A stretch of DNA of 64,000 bases, from positions 62,001-126,000 of the forward strand of contig NZ_SRXN01000013.1 in NCBI RefSeq assembly GCF_004827385.1. Direction: 5' to 3'. This document shows, piece by piece, positions 55,537 through 64,000 of the stretch (position 1 is its first letter; each line of letters begins with the position of its first letter). Under the pieces are notes generated by a model, which made no database searches, was not told the origin of the DNA, and saw nothing but the letters and a program-made list of their open reading frames with translations. The DNA is from Ensifer sp. MPMI2T. Lineage in GTDB: Bacteria; Pseudomonadota; Alphaproteobacteria; Rhizobiales; Rhizobiaceae. The position numbers and the translations under genes were made by a program.

Positions 55537-56694
55537 ATGACCGATCTGTCTCAATTGAGGCAGGGCGCTTTTGCGCCCGCCAACACCGCAGAGATGGCCG
55601 AAGGAATGATCAAAGGAACGGGCCTGAGGATCGACATCGATCGTCGGCGTGGCCGTGGCGCCGGCCTCAACATGTCCGGCCGCTTCGAACCACAATCGCG
55701 CGAGGTCTTCGACGACGGTTGGGAGAGCATCGAGGAACTGCCGCCTTTCAAGACGGAGGTCCAGGTCGAGAAGCCGCGGGCGGTTATCACGCGCAACGAG
55801 TCTCCGGACATTGGTTTCGACCGCTCGATCAATCCTTACCGCGGTTGCGAGCACGGCTGCATCTACTGTTTCGCGCGCCCAACCCATGCCTACATGGGCC
55901 TCTCGGCGGGTCTCGATTTCGAGTCCAAACTTTTCGCCAAGCCTGACGCCCCGCGTTTGCTCGAGCGGGAATTGGCAAGGCCCGATTACAAGGTTCGCCC
56001 GATCGCGATCGGCACCAATACCGACCCCTATCAGCCGATCGAGAAGGAATGGCGGATCATGCGCCAGATTCTCGAAGTGTTGAAGGCGGCAAACCACCCG
56101 GTGATGATCGTCACCAAGTCGGCAATGGTGACACGCGACATTGATCTGCTTGCTCCGATGGCCGAAATGGGTCTCGCGCGGGTCGGCATTTCGGTAACTA
56201 CGCTCGATCGAAAACTGGCGCGCACGATGGAGCCGCGGGCATCAACGCCGACAAAGCGGCTCGAGGCGATCCGCGCCGTCTCGGATGCGGGTATCCCTAC
56301 CGGTGTTCTGGTTTCACCGATCATTCCGGCGCTGAACGATCACGAGATCGAACGCGTGCTCGATTCGGCGAAGGCAGCGGGCGCGTCGGAAGCGAGCTAC
56401 GTGCTGTTGCGGCTGCCGCTCGAGGTGAGCCCGCTCTTTCGCGATTGGCTGCTGCGGAATTATCCGGACCGCTACCGCCACGTCATGTCGCTGATCCGCT
56501 CCATGCGCGGCGGCAAGGATTATGACGCCGAGTTCGGCAAGCGCATGAAAGGGGCCGGTCCTTATGCCTGGCAGATCGGCCGGCGCTTCGAACTTGCTTC
56601 CAAGCGCCTGGGGCTCAACCTGACGCGGCGGCAATTGCGGAATGATGTCTTCGTGCCGCCACTCGGAATGGGAGTCCAACTGTCACTGCTTTAG
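55537..56694 (+). CDS. PA0069-family radical SAM protein
   Basis: A 385-residue protein. The radical SAM cysteines are in CEHGCIYCFARPTHAYM (C-x3-C-x2-C, about residue 107), followed by IGTNTDPYQPIEKEW and VSPIIPALNDHEIE, features of the PA0069/SplB-like group. It binds a 4Fe-4S cluster and SAM; the substrate is unknown, although some relatives are placed near DNA repair. A possible -35/-10 pair (cttgct, gatagg) lies at 55460-55487. Monocistronic. Confidence 0.9.
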   Translation: MTDLSQLRQGAFAPANTAEMAEGMIKGTGLRIDIDRRRGRGAGLNMSGRFEPQSREVFDDGWESIEELPPFKTEVQVEKPRAVITRNESPDIGFDRSINPYRGCEHGCIYCFARPTHAYMGLSAGLDFESKLFAKPDAPRLLERELARPDYKVRPIAIGTNTDPYQPIEKEWRIMRQILEVLKAANHPVMIVTKSAMVTRDIDLLAPMAEMGLARVGISVTTLDRKLARTMEPRASTPTKRLEAIRAVSDAGIPTGVLVSPIIPALNDHEIERVLDSAKAAGASEASYVLLRLPLEVSPLFRDWLLRNYPDRYRHVMSLIRSMRGGKDYDAEFGKRMKGAGPYAWQIGRRFELASKRLGLNLTRRQLRNDVFVPPLGMGVQLSLL

Positions 56695-56894
56695 GTCAGC
56701 GGACATTCCCGCGACTTCCCGCCAAATACAAGCCGATCTCCTCTCCGACGAGAGTTCGATAGCATTGTCCATGCAAAATTTCGGTTCCGGCGCCCTGCTC
56801 TGCCTTGTGATGGCGCTGGTTTTCCTCCCGGTCACCGCCGCACTCGCACCGGGGGGCTTGAAGGGAATCGGGCGAATATGCGAGGGTCCCCCGC

Positions 56895-57545
56895 ATGTCA
56901 CGTCGCAAATCGCCCGATTCCCCACTTTTTCCCATCGAACTGCCCGTCCCCGATTTCGGCTTCGAGCTTGCCGCCCGCCGAGATGGCTTCTGGCCTGTCG
57001 CCGGCGCGGACGAGGCGGGACGCGGTCCGTTGGCCGGTCCGGTCGTTGCTGCCGCGGTCATCCTCGATCCGGACGCCATTCCGGATGGTCTCAATGACAG
57101 CAAGCTCTTGAGCCCGGAGCAGCGCGAAGCACTGTTTGAGCAAATTCTCGCGACCGCGACGGTGTCGATCGCCTCGTCTTCAGCGACACGGATCGACGCC
57201 ACCGATATCCTCAAGGCGAGCCTCGACGCGATGCGACGGGCCGTCTATGGTCTTTCCACGACCGCGCGTTTCGTGCTCGTCGACGGCCGTGATGTTCCGC
57301 CGGGGCTCTCCTGCCACGCCAAAGCGATCATCAAAGGCGATTCCCGATCGATGTCGATCGCCGCTGCATCGATCGTCGCCAAAGTGACTCGCGATCGCAT
57401 GATGGCGCGCGCCGACGTCACGTTCCCGGCCTATGGCTTTGCCCTTCATGCCGGCTATGCCACCGAAATGCATCGAAACGCCATCGACAGCCACGGCCCC
57501 TGCTCGCTGCATCGAATGAGTTTCCGTCCCTTTCGCCAGGTTTGA
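56895..57545 (+). CDS. rnhB: Ribonuclease HII
   Basis: A 216-residue enzyme. The catalytic start [20 protein letters not shown] (about residues 35-54) holds the first Asp and Glu, and [13 protein letters not shown] and [21 protein letters not shown] follow. It cuts the RNA strand of RNA-DNA hybrids and removes single ribonucleotides from DNA. ATG 56895 is used. Two family 1 repeats fill the gap to the ATP synthase operon terminator. Confidence 0.95.
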   Translation: MSRRKSPDSPLFPIELPVPDFGFELAARRDGFWPVAGADEAGRGPLAGPVVAAAVILDPDAIPDGLNDSKLLSPEQREALFEQILATATVSIASSSATRIDATDILKASLDAMRRAVYGLSTTARFVLVDGRDVPPGLSCHAKAIIKGDSRSMSIAAASIVAKVTRDRMMARADVTFPAYGFALHAGYATEMHRNAIDSHGPCSLHRMSFRPFRQV

Positions 57546-57561
57546 TGCCGAGCATTCGGCC

Positions 57562-57671
57562 TGCTACAGCGCCGCGCGTCTCATCGGACGCGCAAAGGAC
57601 GCTGTAGCGCTTGGAATTGCTGCATGTTTTGATCCTTAAATCGGCTACGAATTAAGGAAACATGCAGTAGC
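57562..57671 (+). repeat. Palindromic repeat, family 1 (best copy)
   Basis: The hairpin ctacagcgccgcgcgtc with gacgcgcaaaggacgctgtag, the joint ttggaattgctgcatgtttt, then arms ccttaaatc/aattaagg and catgcagtag. The outermost catg/gcagtag arms mirror the tgctgcatg joint. Confidence 0.85.
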
Positions 57672-57736
57672 GGCAGGGGGTGCCAGATTGGTAGCGCGTA
57701 GACGCCCGATAACGCGCAGCCGCTATGCCACGCTGG

Positions 57737-57843
57737 TGCAGCGCCTCGTCGAAGCGGACCCGCAAAGTTCGCTGTGGCACTTCTGAATTGCTGCATGATT
57801 TTGTCCTTAAGTCGATTCCGATTTAAGGGAACCATGCAGTAGC
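57737..57843 (+). repeat. Palindromic repeat, family 1 (second copy, part-degenerate)
   Basis: It repeats the unit ending 66 bp upstream: gcaaagttcgctgtggcact, ttgctgcatgattttgtcct, and arms cttaagtcg/cgatttaag, closing in catgcagtag. Its left hairpin is changed. Confidence 0.75.
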
Positions 57844-57874
57844 CGACAAAAGCTGAAACACTGGTACAGCCAAC

Positions 57875-57900
57875 AAAAAAAGCCCCGCCGTAGCGGGGCT
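57875..57900 (-). terminator. Rho-independent terminator of the ATP synthase F0 operon
   Basis: Read on the minus strand: arms agccccgc and gcggggct with a four-base loop, then a run of T. It lies 28 bp after the atpF stop. Confidence 0.88.
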
Positions 57901-57927
57901 TCCTTCGAATTCTCAGACTTTGCCGTC

Positions 57928-58413
57928 TCAGTTGAGCCGAGACTTGACCTCGCCAAGCGCCTTCTTGAACAGCGTATCCTGCGCACCGGCATCGGTCTTG
58001 GCCGACAAGACCTTCTCTGCGGCGCTGATCGCCAGATCGACGGCTGCCGAGCGGACCGCGTTGATCGCGTCGCTTTCAGCCTGCTTGATCTTCTGTTCGG
58101 AAAGTGCCGTGCGGCGCGCGACATAATCCTCGGTCTTCTGCTTGGCTTCCGCCGTCAGCATTTCCGCTTCCCGCTGCGCCGCGGCAACGATGCTAGCGGC
58201 CTCGGCCTCGGCATCCTTGCGCTTGCGCTGATACTCGGCGACCAGGCTCTGGGCCTCTTCGCGCAGGCGTTTGGCTTCTGCCAGTTCGTTGCCGATCTTG
58301 TCGGCGCGTGCATCGAGCGCCTTGGCGATCATACCCGGAACCTTGAGATAGGCAATGAGGGCAAGGAAGAGGATCAGGCCGATAAGGGCGTAGAAAGTCG
58401 CATCAAGAGCCAT
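57928..58413 (-). CDS. atpF: ATP synthase F0 subunit b
   Basis: A 161-residue peripheral stalk subunit. An N-terminal membrane helix (residues 5-25, ATFYALIGLILFLALIAYL) is followed by a long Ala/Glu/Lys-rich coiled coil (DARADKIGNELAEAKRLREE and on). Rhizobia carry two b-type subunits; this is the last gene, 13 bp after its partner. It links F1 to subunit a. Confidence 0.93.
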   Translation of the reverse strand: MALDATFYALIGLILFLALIAYLKVPGMIAKALDARADKIGNELAEAKRLREEAQSLVAEYQRKRKDAEAEAASIVAAAQREAEMLTAEAKQKTEDYVARRTALSEQKIKQAESDAINAVRSAAVDLAISAAEKVLSAKTDAGAQDTLFKKALGEVKSRLN

Positions 58414-58426
58414 CGTTCATTGCTCC

Positions 58427-59038
58427 TCAGTTGCCTGCCGATGCCTTGACGGCGGCAGCGATCTCGGCCTTGGTGACGGTTCCACCAATCAGCTGCGTGA
58501 CGACGGCGGTTGCCGTTTCCTCGGCGATAGCGCCGACATCGGCGAGCGCTTTGGACTTGATATCGGCAATGCGCGTTTCAGCGGCGGTGATCTTCTTCGC
58601 CAGATCTGCCTCGACCGCGGTCCGGTCGGCGGTAGCCTTCGCCTTGGCAGCTTCGCGCGCGGTGTCGGCGATTGAATGCCCCTTGGCCTTGGCGGTTGCC
58701 AGTTCCTGCTCGTAGGACGCGATGGCAGCGTCGGCTTCGCCTTTGAGGCGGGACGCTTCATCCAGATCCTGAGCGATCCGGTCGTGGCGGGTCTCGAGAA
58801 TGCCGCCGATACGCGGAATGATGACCTTCGACATCAACAGATAGAAGAGGCCGAACGTGATCGCGAGCCAGAGCAACTGCGATGCGAAATGGGTCGAATC
58901 AAAAGGCGGGAACACGCCCGTGCCGTGTTCGCCTTCGGGGGCCACACCCGTTTCGGTGTGCACCTCGCCGGCCGCAGCGGGTTCGTGTGCTTCGCCTTCA
59001 GTGGTGGTTGACTGGGCATACGCCGCGGTCACAAACAT
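58427..59038 (-). CDS. atpF2: ATP synthase F0 subunit b'
   Basis: A 203-residue b-type subunit of the b' class. An Ala/Glu-rich leader (residues 1-50) precedes a membrane helix (about 55-75, [20 protein letters not shown]) and a long coiled coil. It pairs with AtpF in the stator. I chose ATG 59038 because GGAGGTGA lies 6 nt upstream; an upstream in-frame start is not needed. Confidence 0.92.
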   Translation of the reverse strand: MFVTAAYAQSTTTEGEAHEPAAAGEVHTETGVAPEGEHGTGVFPPFDSTHFASQLLWLAITFGLFYLLMSKVIIPRIGGILETRHDRIAQDLDEASRLKGEADAAIASYEQELATAKAKGHSIADTAREAAKAKATADRTAVEADLAKKITAAETRIADIKSKALADVGAIAEETATAVVTQLIGGTVTKAEIAAAVKASAGN

Positions 59039-59115
59039 GCTCACCTCCAGGTGCACTCAAGAATATGCGCGGCCGCGGCCCCTGAGCGAGGCCGCGGCCA
59101 AAACTTCCGTCCGTA

Positions 59116-59343
59116 TTAGACGGCGAAGAGGAGGAGCAGGGCTACGAGCAGCGAGAAGATGCCCAGAGCTTCCGTAACGGCGAAGCCGAATACGAGGCGG
59201 CCGAACTGGCCGTCAGCAGCCGACGGGTTGCGCAGCGCGCCGGACAGGTAGCTGCCGAAGATGTTGCCGAGGCCGAGAGCCGTGCCGGCCATACCAAGGC
59301 ATGCAAGACCTGCACCGATGAACTTTGCTGCTTCCGCTTCCAT
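59116..59343 (-). CDS. atpE: ATP synthase F0 subunit c
   Basis: A 75-residue hairpin of two membrane helices. The second helix holds the proton-carrying glutamate in [10 protein letters not shown] (about residue 58), and the polar loop RNPSA is present. It forms the c-ring. The 84-bp spacing to subunit a fits an operon. Confidence 0.97.
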   Translation of the reverse strand: MEAEAAKFIGAGLACLGMAGTALGLGNIFGSYLSGALRNPSAADGQFGRLVFGFAVTEALGIFSLLVALLLLFAV

Positions 59344-59427
59344 GATTGAACTCCTTCGAAATGGTGTTGCGGCTAGGATTTGTGCCTCCGCCGGAGGACC
59401 CGGGCGGAAGCCAGCGACTGTTATTCC

Positions 59428-60180
59428 TTAGTGGCTTCCCGGATGGACGGCGTCGTTGAGGTACATGCAGGTCAGCACCGCAAAGACATAGGCCTGAAGG
59501 AAGCAAACGAGGAACTCAAGACCGGTAATGGCGACGGTCATGATGAGAGGCAGGATCGCGCCACCGATGCCGAGCGCGCCAAGGGCGCTCAACGAGGTGA
59601 CGAAGCCCGCGAAGACCTTCAGCGTGATGTGACCGGCCAGCATGTTGGCGAACAGACGGACCGAAAGGCTGATGGGACGGGAAAGGAACGAAATGATTTC
59701 GATCGCAACGACCAGCGGCAGCAAAACCCCCGGCACGCCGTGCGGCACGAATAGTTTCAAAAAGCCCAGACCGTGCTTGTAGAAACCATAGAGAATGACG
59801 GTACCGATGACGAACACCGCCAGCGCGAAGGTGACGATGATCTGGCTGGTCACCGTAAAGAAGTACGGAAACATGCCGAGCAGGTTTGCCGTCAGGATGA
59901 ACATGAACAGCGAGAACACCATCGGGAAGAATTTCATCCCGTGGCTGCCCGCGCCTTCACGAAGCATCGACGCAATGAACTCGTAGGACATTTCCGAAAC
60001 CGACTGCATGCGCGTCGGGATCAGCCCGCGCTGCGACGTGGTCAGATAAAGAAAGCCGGCGGCCACGCCGACGGTCGCGACCATGAACAGCGACGCATTG
60101 GTGAAGGAAAAGTCAATTCCGCCAATCTCGATCGGGACAATCTTGTTGACCAGGAACTGGTGGGTCGGATCGTTTGACAC
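59428..60180 (-). CDS. atpB: ATP synthase F0 subunit a
   Basis: A 250-residue membrane protein with five to six helices. The essential arginine is in [15 protein letters not shown] near residue 180. It forms the proton channel with the c-ring. It follows atpI by 60 bp. Confidence 0.97.
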   Translation of the reverse strand: MSNDPTHQFLVNKIVPIEIGGIDFSFTNASLFMVATVGVAAGFLYLTTSQRGLIPTRMQSVSEMSYEFIASMLREGAGSHGMKFFPMVFSLFMFILTANLLGMFPYFFTVTSQIIVTFALAVFVIGTVILYGFYKHGLGFLKLFVPHGVPGVLLPLVVAIEIISFLSRPISLSVRLFANMLAGHITLKVFAGFVTSLSALGALGIGGAILPLIMTVAITGLEFLVCFLQAYVFAVLTCMYLNDAVHPGSH

Positions 60181-60240
60181 CGCGCTTCTCTTTCATTTTG
60201 CCCGCCCGCAAGCGGAAACCGTGTTCTTTCGGGCAACGCC

Positions 60241-60600
60241 TCAGGCGCCATCCCCGTCCTTCTTGTCATTTCCAGGGCTGCGTCTTCCCTGATCCGGCGT
60301 CGCCACCAGTCCGGCCGACCGCAGCACATTCAAGACGCCGGCACAGAACCCGAGAAGCAGCAAGACGATCATGCCCCACGGCCCTGTACCCGCAAAGTGG
60401 TCCAAAAGATAGCCCAGAAACGCCCCGACAACGATCCCGGCGATGAACTCGCTCGAGAGCTTCATCGCCGCCGCGTAACCTTGCCGGCTTTCCGCAGCGC
60501 GCGTCTCGACGTCGTCCGACTTGTCCGTCCGCTTGGACGCGATGTCGTCGCCAAGGCGCTTCAGCCGCGCTTCCAGACTTTCTTCCGGTTTCTCCGTCAC
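60241..60600 (-). CDS. atpI: ATP synthase accessory protein AtpI
   Basis: A 119-residue protein with a charged N-terminal half and two membrane helices (about 55-75 and 83-103, LSSEFIAGIVVGAFLGYLLD and WGMIVLLLLGFCAGVLNVL). AtpI/AtpZ proteins aid c-ring assembly or Mg2+ uptake. The start is GTG 60600: AAGGGGAG lies 5 nt upstream; a GTG eight codons earlier has no such site. It is the first gene of the F0 operon. Confidence 0.92.
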   Translation of the reverse strand: MTEKPEESLEARLKRLGDDIASKRTDKSDDVETRAAESRQGYAAAMKLSSEFIAGIVVGAFLGYLLDHFAGTGPWGMIVLLLLGFCAGVLNVLRSAGLVATPDQGRRSPGNDKKDGDGA

Positions 60601-60703
60601 ATGGCTCCCCTTTGCAGTCCCCACGCGGTCTTAAACGCGATCTCGGTCATACAAACGGCCGGTGTTCAAGCCACGCTTCGGCCCCCATTTGAAGTCGCGC
60701 GCA

Positions 60704-60732
60704 ACATAGTTTTAGGCACCCGCATAGTCAAG
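60704..60732 (-). promoter_or_regulatory. Housekeeping promoter of the F0 operon
   Basis: Read on the minus strand: CTTGAC (60727-60732), a 17-base spacer, then CTATGT (60704-60709). This is one base off the S. meliloti consensus CTTGAC-N17-CTATAT. The transcript would start near 60697, giving a leader of about 97 nt before atpI. Confidence 0.75.
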
Positions 60733-60894
60733 GCATGCAGGCCCCTTCGACGTGGACAATATTTCCTCGTCATTTCAAATGCTTAGCGATAAATTTGGCC
60801 AGCTGCGACAAAGCTGCAACGGGAATCGGCGGCAACCGAACGGTCTAAGCTGCTCGTTCGGCGCCAAGTCATCCGGCGGAATCGAGGCGGTCGA

Positions 60895-62073
60895 TCAGCT
60901 CCAGCCGCCGCCATAGGTGCGATAGAAGATATGCAATCCGATCTTGCCGACCCGCTTCATGGTTTTCGCCCAGGCCGGCTTCACATAGGTTGCGTGATAA
61001 TGCGTTGCCGACCCCACTTCCGGCAGCCAGATCTTGCCGGCGGTGACCGCCATCGCGACTTCCTTGGCGGTCTTCCAGTGCGAGCGCGAATAGATCAGGT
61101 CGCGGATCATGTCGCAGGCGAAGGAAAACTGACAGCGGTTGCGCCAGGCCTTGTTCTGGTAGACGACTCCGCAAATCGTCTTCGGGTAGGTGGGGTTGCG
61201 GACACGGTTGAGGATTACCTGCGCCACAGCAGCCTGGCCCTTCACGGGCTCGCTGCGGGCCTCAAAGTAGATCCCTTCGGCAAGGCAGGTTTGCTCTTCC
61301 TTGCTGAAGACCGTGGCGGGCAAGGCGGTTGCCGCCCAGGCATGGTCGTCGGGCGCGATTTCCGGAATGAAGCGGCCCGCGTTCTTGTCTTCCCTGAGGA
61401 TCGAATCGAAGGGCGACTCACGCGCATAGTCCGGCTCGGGCCGGACATAGGCGGTCGCAAGAATATCGACCTTGTCGTTGGTAATCAGCTTGGCAAGCAT
61501 CGGCGAGACGCCGGGATCGGCCTTCGGCGGCTTCTTTCGGTAGAATGCCGTGGCGATCTCGATCTCCTTTCCCTTGATGCGCGGTTTGGCGAAAATCATC
61601 TTCTCGGGCCCGTCGAAGTTCGGTTCCATCAGTGAACTCGTGCGCTGGAGGATCGAACCGGCGGTAAAGTCCTTCGGCGGCGTCACTGGGCTGACGGCAA
61701 CGATCCGCCCCTTCTTCAGCTTGCGGGTGACGCGGTCTTCGTCGGGCGTCGCGCCCTTGTGCTTGGTTTCCGCTGTCAGCGCCACGTGGCTGCCGTCGGG
61801 CATGGCGACGCCCGCACCGCCGTCCAAGGCACCGGTGGTGATCGGATCGGCGAACACCATCTCGACCTCATGCAGCGAACCCGCAGGCGATTGTGTCAGA
61901 TACATCCGCCAGCGCTCGCCGCCGCGGTTGATGCCCGAAAGAAAGGTCGCCAGGTCGGAATAGGCGACCGCTGAAGGGAAGCTCAGGAAAATGGCAATGC
62001 CGATCATCGCGGGCGCAGCCCAGGCCGGCAAAGACATACGAGACTTGCAACGCAACTTCTGGCTCTTACGCAC
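60895..62073 (-). CDS. Cell wall hydrolase, SleB type
   Basis: A 392-residue exported protein. An N-terminal basic stretch and hydrophobic signal/anchor (about 20-45) precede a long linker domain, and the C-terminus (about 255-385) is the hydrolase_2/SleB domain: EQTCLAEGIYFEARSEPVKG with the catalytic Glu, VAQVILNRVRNPTYPKTICG, CQFSFACD. It probably acts on peptidoglycan as a lytic transglycosylase or amidase. I chose GTG 62073 (GGAG about 9 nt upstream); TTG 62091 is possible. It lies between kup and the F0 operon. Confidence 0.85.
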   Translation of the reverse strand: MRKSQKLRCKSRMSLPAWAAPAMIGIAIFLSFPSAVAYSDLATFLSGINRGGERWRMYLTQSPAGSLHEVEMVFADPITTGALDGGAGVAMPDGSHVALTAETKHKGATPDEDRVTRKLKKGRIVAVSPVTPPKDFTAGSILQRTSSLMEPNFDGPEKMIFAKPRIKGKEIEIATAFYRKKPPKADPGVSPMLAKLITNDKVDILATAYVRPEPDYARESPFDSILREDKNAGRFIPEIAPDDHAWAATALPATVFSKEEQTCLAEGIYFEARSEPVKGQAAVAQVILNRVRNPTYPKTICGVVYQNKAWRNRCQFSFACDMIRDLIYSRSHWKTAKEVAMAVTAGKIWLPEVGSATHYHATYVKPAWAKTMKRVGKIGLHIFYRTYGGGWS

Positions 62074-62301
62074 CCAACCGGCTCCACGCAATACTTACTT
62101 GCGCACGCGTTCTCACAAGCCGGCGAAGGGCCAGCCCCAAGATTCCGTGCAGGAAGCTAAGATTTGGAAGCGGTCGGACAGCCCGCCGGAACCGCTTCGT
62201 TCGAGCCTAGAAAATGAAGCATTAACCTTGATGTTTGGTTAATGCCGCGCCACTCGAACCAGCGACGCTGGCATTGGAGGACAGCAGTCTTCGCGGGCTG
62301 T

Positions 62302-64000
62302 TCAGATGATCACGTGAGAGCCGAGTTCGACCACGCGGTTGGTCGGCAGGCGGAAATAGTCGGAGGGATCGATCGCCGCGCTGGCGAGCGCAATGAACAG
62401 GCGATCCTGCCAGTACGGCATGCCGGACTGGGCGTCGGGCACAAGCTTGCGGCGGCCGAGGTAGAACGACGTCGACATGATGTCGAACTTCAGCCCCGAC
62501 TTGCGGAAAAGTCCCAGCGCCTGCGAGACGTTCTGGGTCTCCATGAAGCCGAACTTCATCTCGAGCAGCGTGAAGCGCTCGGAGAGAGGTTTCACGCTGA
62601 CCCGGTCCTCCTTCGGCACCTTCGGTGTATTGGCCGTGCGGATCGTCAGGATGAAGTTCTGCATATGCAGCACGTGATTGTGCTTGATGTTGTGAAGGAG
62701 GGCGGCAGGTGTCGACTCCGGATCGCTCGTCAGGAAAATCGCCGTGCCGGGCACGGCCACCGGCGCATGCTCACTCTTGCGTTCGATTGACTTGATGAAG
62801 CTCGCCAGCGGAATGTCGATATGCCGCGTCTTGACATGCAGCAGTTCCGTGCCGCGCTTCCAGGTCCACATGACTATGATGAAGGTCGCCGCGATCAATA
62901 TCGGCACGTAGCCGCCATCATGGATTTTCAGCATGTTGGCGCCGAGGAAGACAAATTCCAGCGCGAACAGCGGCAAGAGGGCCCCGGCCGCCCACCAGGC
63001 CGACCAGTTCCAGCGGGCACGCAGGAACTCGAAAGACAGAATCGTCGTCACGACCATGGCGCCGGTGACGGAGATACCATAAGCGGTCGCCAGGGCCTCG
63101 GAGGAGCCGAACATGAAGACCAGAGTCATGACGCCGAACATGAGCAGCGTGTTGACGTTCGGCAGATAGATCTGGCCGGTATGAGTCTCGGATGTATGGA
63201 AGATCGCCATGCGCGGCAGGAAGCCGAGATGGATTGCCTGACGCGTCAGCGAAAAGGCGCCGGTGATAACGGCCTGGCTGGCGATGATCGTCGCCGCGGT
63301 CGCCAGGATGACGGCAGGAAGCAGCGCCCATTTCGGAAACATCAGGAAGAACGGATCGGACATCGCGTCCGGGTTCTTGAGCACAAAGGCGCCCTGACCG
63401 AGATAATTCAGGGTAAGCGCCGGGAAGACAATGGTGAACCATGCCCACTGGATCGGCCGCCGGCCGAAGTGACCGAGATCGGCATAGAGCGCCTCCGCTC
63501 CCGTAACGGTCAAAAAGACCGCCCCGAGCACGATGACGCCGACATAGCCTTCGTTGAACATGAACGACGCAGCGTAGAGCGGATTGAACGCCGCGAAGAT
63601 CGACAGATCGTCGGCGATATGCATCAGACCAGCCGCGCCCATCACCAAAAACCAGACAAGGGTGATCGGCCCGAAGAAGTTCGAAACCGCAGCCGTGCCT
63701 TTCGACTGCACTGCGAACAGAAGCAGCAAGATAATTACGGCGATCGGAACAACATAATCCGTCAGGTCCGGCGTCACTAGCTTCAGCCCCTCGACTGCCG
63801 AGAGAACCGACAGTGCCGGGGTTATCATCGCGTCGCCGATGAACAAGGCTGCTCCGGCGATCCCCATGAAGAAGAGAATCGCCGTGTGGCCGTTCGCGGT
63901 CTTCATCAACAAGGCCAGCAAGGACAGCGTGCCGCCCTCACCCTGGTTGTCGGCCCGCAGCAGAAAGAGCACGTACTTGATCGTAACGATGATCGTCAGC
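62302..64000 (-). CDS. kup: Low-affinity potassium/proton symporter, 5' end cut by the window
   Basis: About 566 residues are visible, running off the right edge, so roughly the first 60-70 residues of a 630-residue protein are missing. Membrane helices and KUP-family segments are clear: [55 protein letters not shown], and the C-terminal cytosolic part [19 protein letters not shown]. It takes up K+ with protons. The stop is at 62302; a 228-bp gap separates it from the SleB gene. Confidence 0.95.
   Translation of the reverse strand, partial: LTIIVTIKYVLFLLRADNQGEGGTLSLLALLMKTANGHTAILFFMGIAGAALFIGDAMITPALSVLSAVEGLKLVTPDLTDYVVPIAVIILLLLFAVQSKGTAAVSNFFGPITLVWFLVMGAAGLMHIADDLSIFAAFNPLYAASFMFNEGYVGVIVLGAVFLTVTGAEALYADLGHFGRRPIQWAWFTIVFPALTLNYLGQGAFVLKNPDAMSDPFFLMFPKWALLPAVILATAATIIASQAVITGAFSLTRQAIHLGFLPRMAIFHTSETHTGQIYLPNVNTLLMFGVMTLVFMFGSSEALATAYGISVTGAMVVTTILSFEFLRARWNWSAWWAAGALLPLFALEFVFLGANMLKIHDGGYVPILIAATFIIVMWTWKRGTELLHVKTRHIDIPLASFIKSIERKSEHAPVAVPGTAIFLTSDPESTPAALLHNIKHNHVLHMQNFILTIRTANTPKVPKEDRVSVKPLSERFTLLEMKFGFMETQNVSQALGLFRKSGLKFDIMSTSFYLGRRKLVPDAQSGMPYWQDRLFIALASAAIDPSDYFRLPTNRVVELGSHVII

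Noticed and set aside
56771-56894. Signal-peptide-like frame upstream of rnhB
   Set aside because: A short hydrophobic start is seen, but the frame then runs on as an out-of-frame reading of rnhB; no stop or ribosome binding site supports a gene.
1-64000. Mobile elements, CRISPR arrays, tRNA or rRNA genes
   Set aside because: I looked for transposase motifs, regularly spaced repeats and cloverleaf/CCA patterns and found none; the only repeats are intergenic palindromes.

Overview
The window reads as chromosomal DNA of an alphaproteobacterium of the Rhizobiales, most likely Ensifer/Sinorhizobium of the S. meliloti group. The grounds are the high GC content, the split F0 genes with two b-type subunits (atpI-atpB-atpE-atpF2-atpF), families typical of rhizobia (BA14K, DUF1217, PA0069-type radical SAM), three families of palindromic intergenic repeats of the kind known in S. 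meliloti (RIME-like and A/B/C-like elements), and gene orders I recall from that chromosome (dxs next to mcpU; atp F0 genes next to kup). I see no insertion sequence, prophage, CRISPR array, tRNA or rRNA. This is a core-genome stretch with small accessory islands.

Layout. 0-4 kb: acyl-CoA thioesterase and quinone oxidoreductase (divergent), a class II histone-deacetylase-like amidohydrolase coupled to xseB, and a pirin. 4-12.5 kb: dxs (MEP pathway), then two chemoreceptors flanking a tlyA/TrmA-type RNA methyltransferase pair. 13-16.8 kb: enoyl-CoA hydratase and acyl-CoA dehydrogenase, then a CorA/ZntB-type transporter. 16.9-21.4 kb: BA14K protein, an exported GH25 muramidase, and a Rieske oxygenase/ferredoxin-reductase pair (GbcA/GbcB-like) preceded by a cobalamin riboswitch. 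21.7-31 kb: tRNA threonylcarbamoyladenosine synthesis, an FAD-linked oxidase, a giant DUF1217 repeat protein, DUF6101, a 34-codon small gene, ubiA, mipA. 31-36 kb: AraC regulator, fosmidomycin-resistance-type exporter, and a PotD-like sensor overlapping a GGDEF-EAL protein. 36-47 kb: purD, exported protein, DUF523, LysE exporter with cupin and AraC, glyS, DUF2207/LemA, glyQ. 47-57.5 kb: S49 peptidase, RNA methyltransferase, ispB, a TPR protein, ispE, moaB, radical SAM, rnhB. 57.9-64 kb: ATP synthase F0 operon with a recognisable promoter and terminator, SleB-type hydrolase, and a truncated kup.

Functional threads. Isoprenoid/quinone synthesis recurs (dxs, ispE, ispB, ubiA). Two sensory modules stand out: the riboswitch-controlled oxygenase operon, with a hairpin positioned to mask its ribosome binding site, and the polyamine-type binding protein fused by a 4-bp overlap to a cyclic-di-GMP enzyme, resembling the NspS-MbaA pair of Vibrio. 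Several genes have their stop codon inside a palindromic repeat, which suggests these elements insert at, and shape, gene ends.
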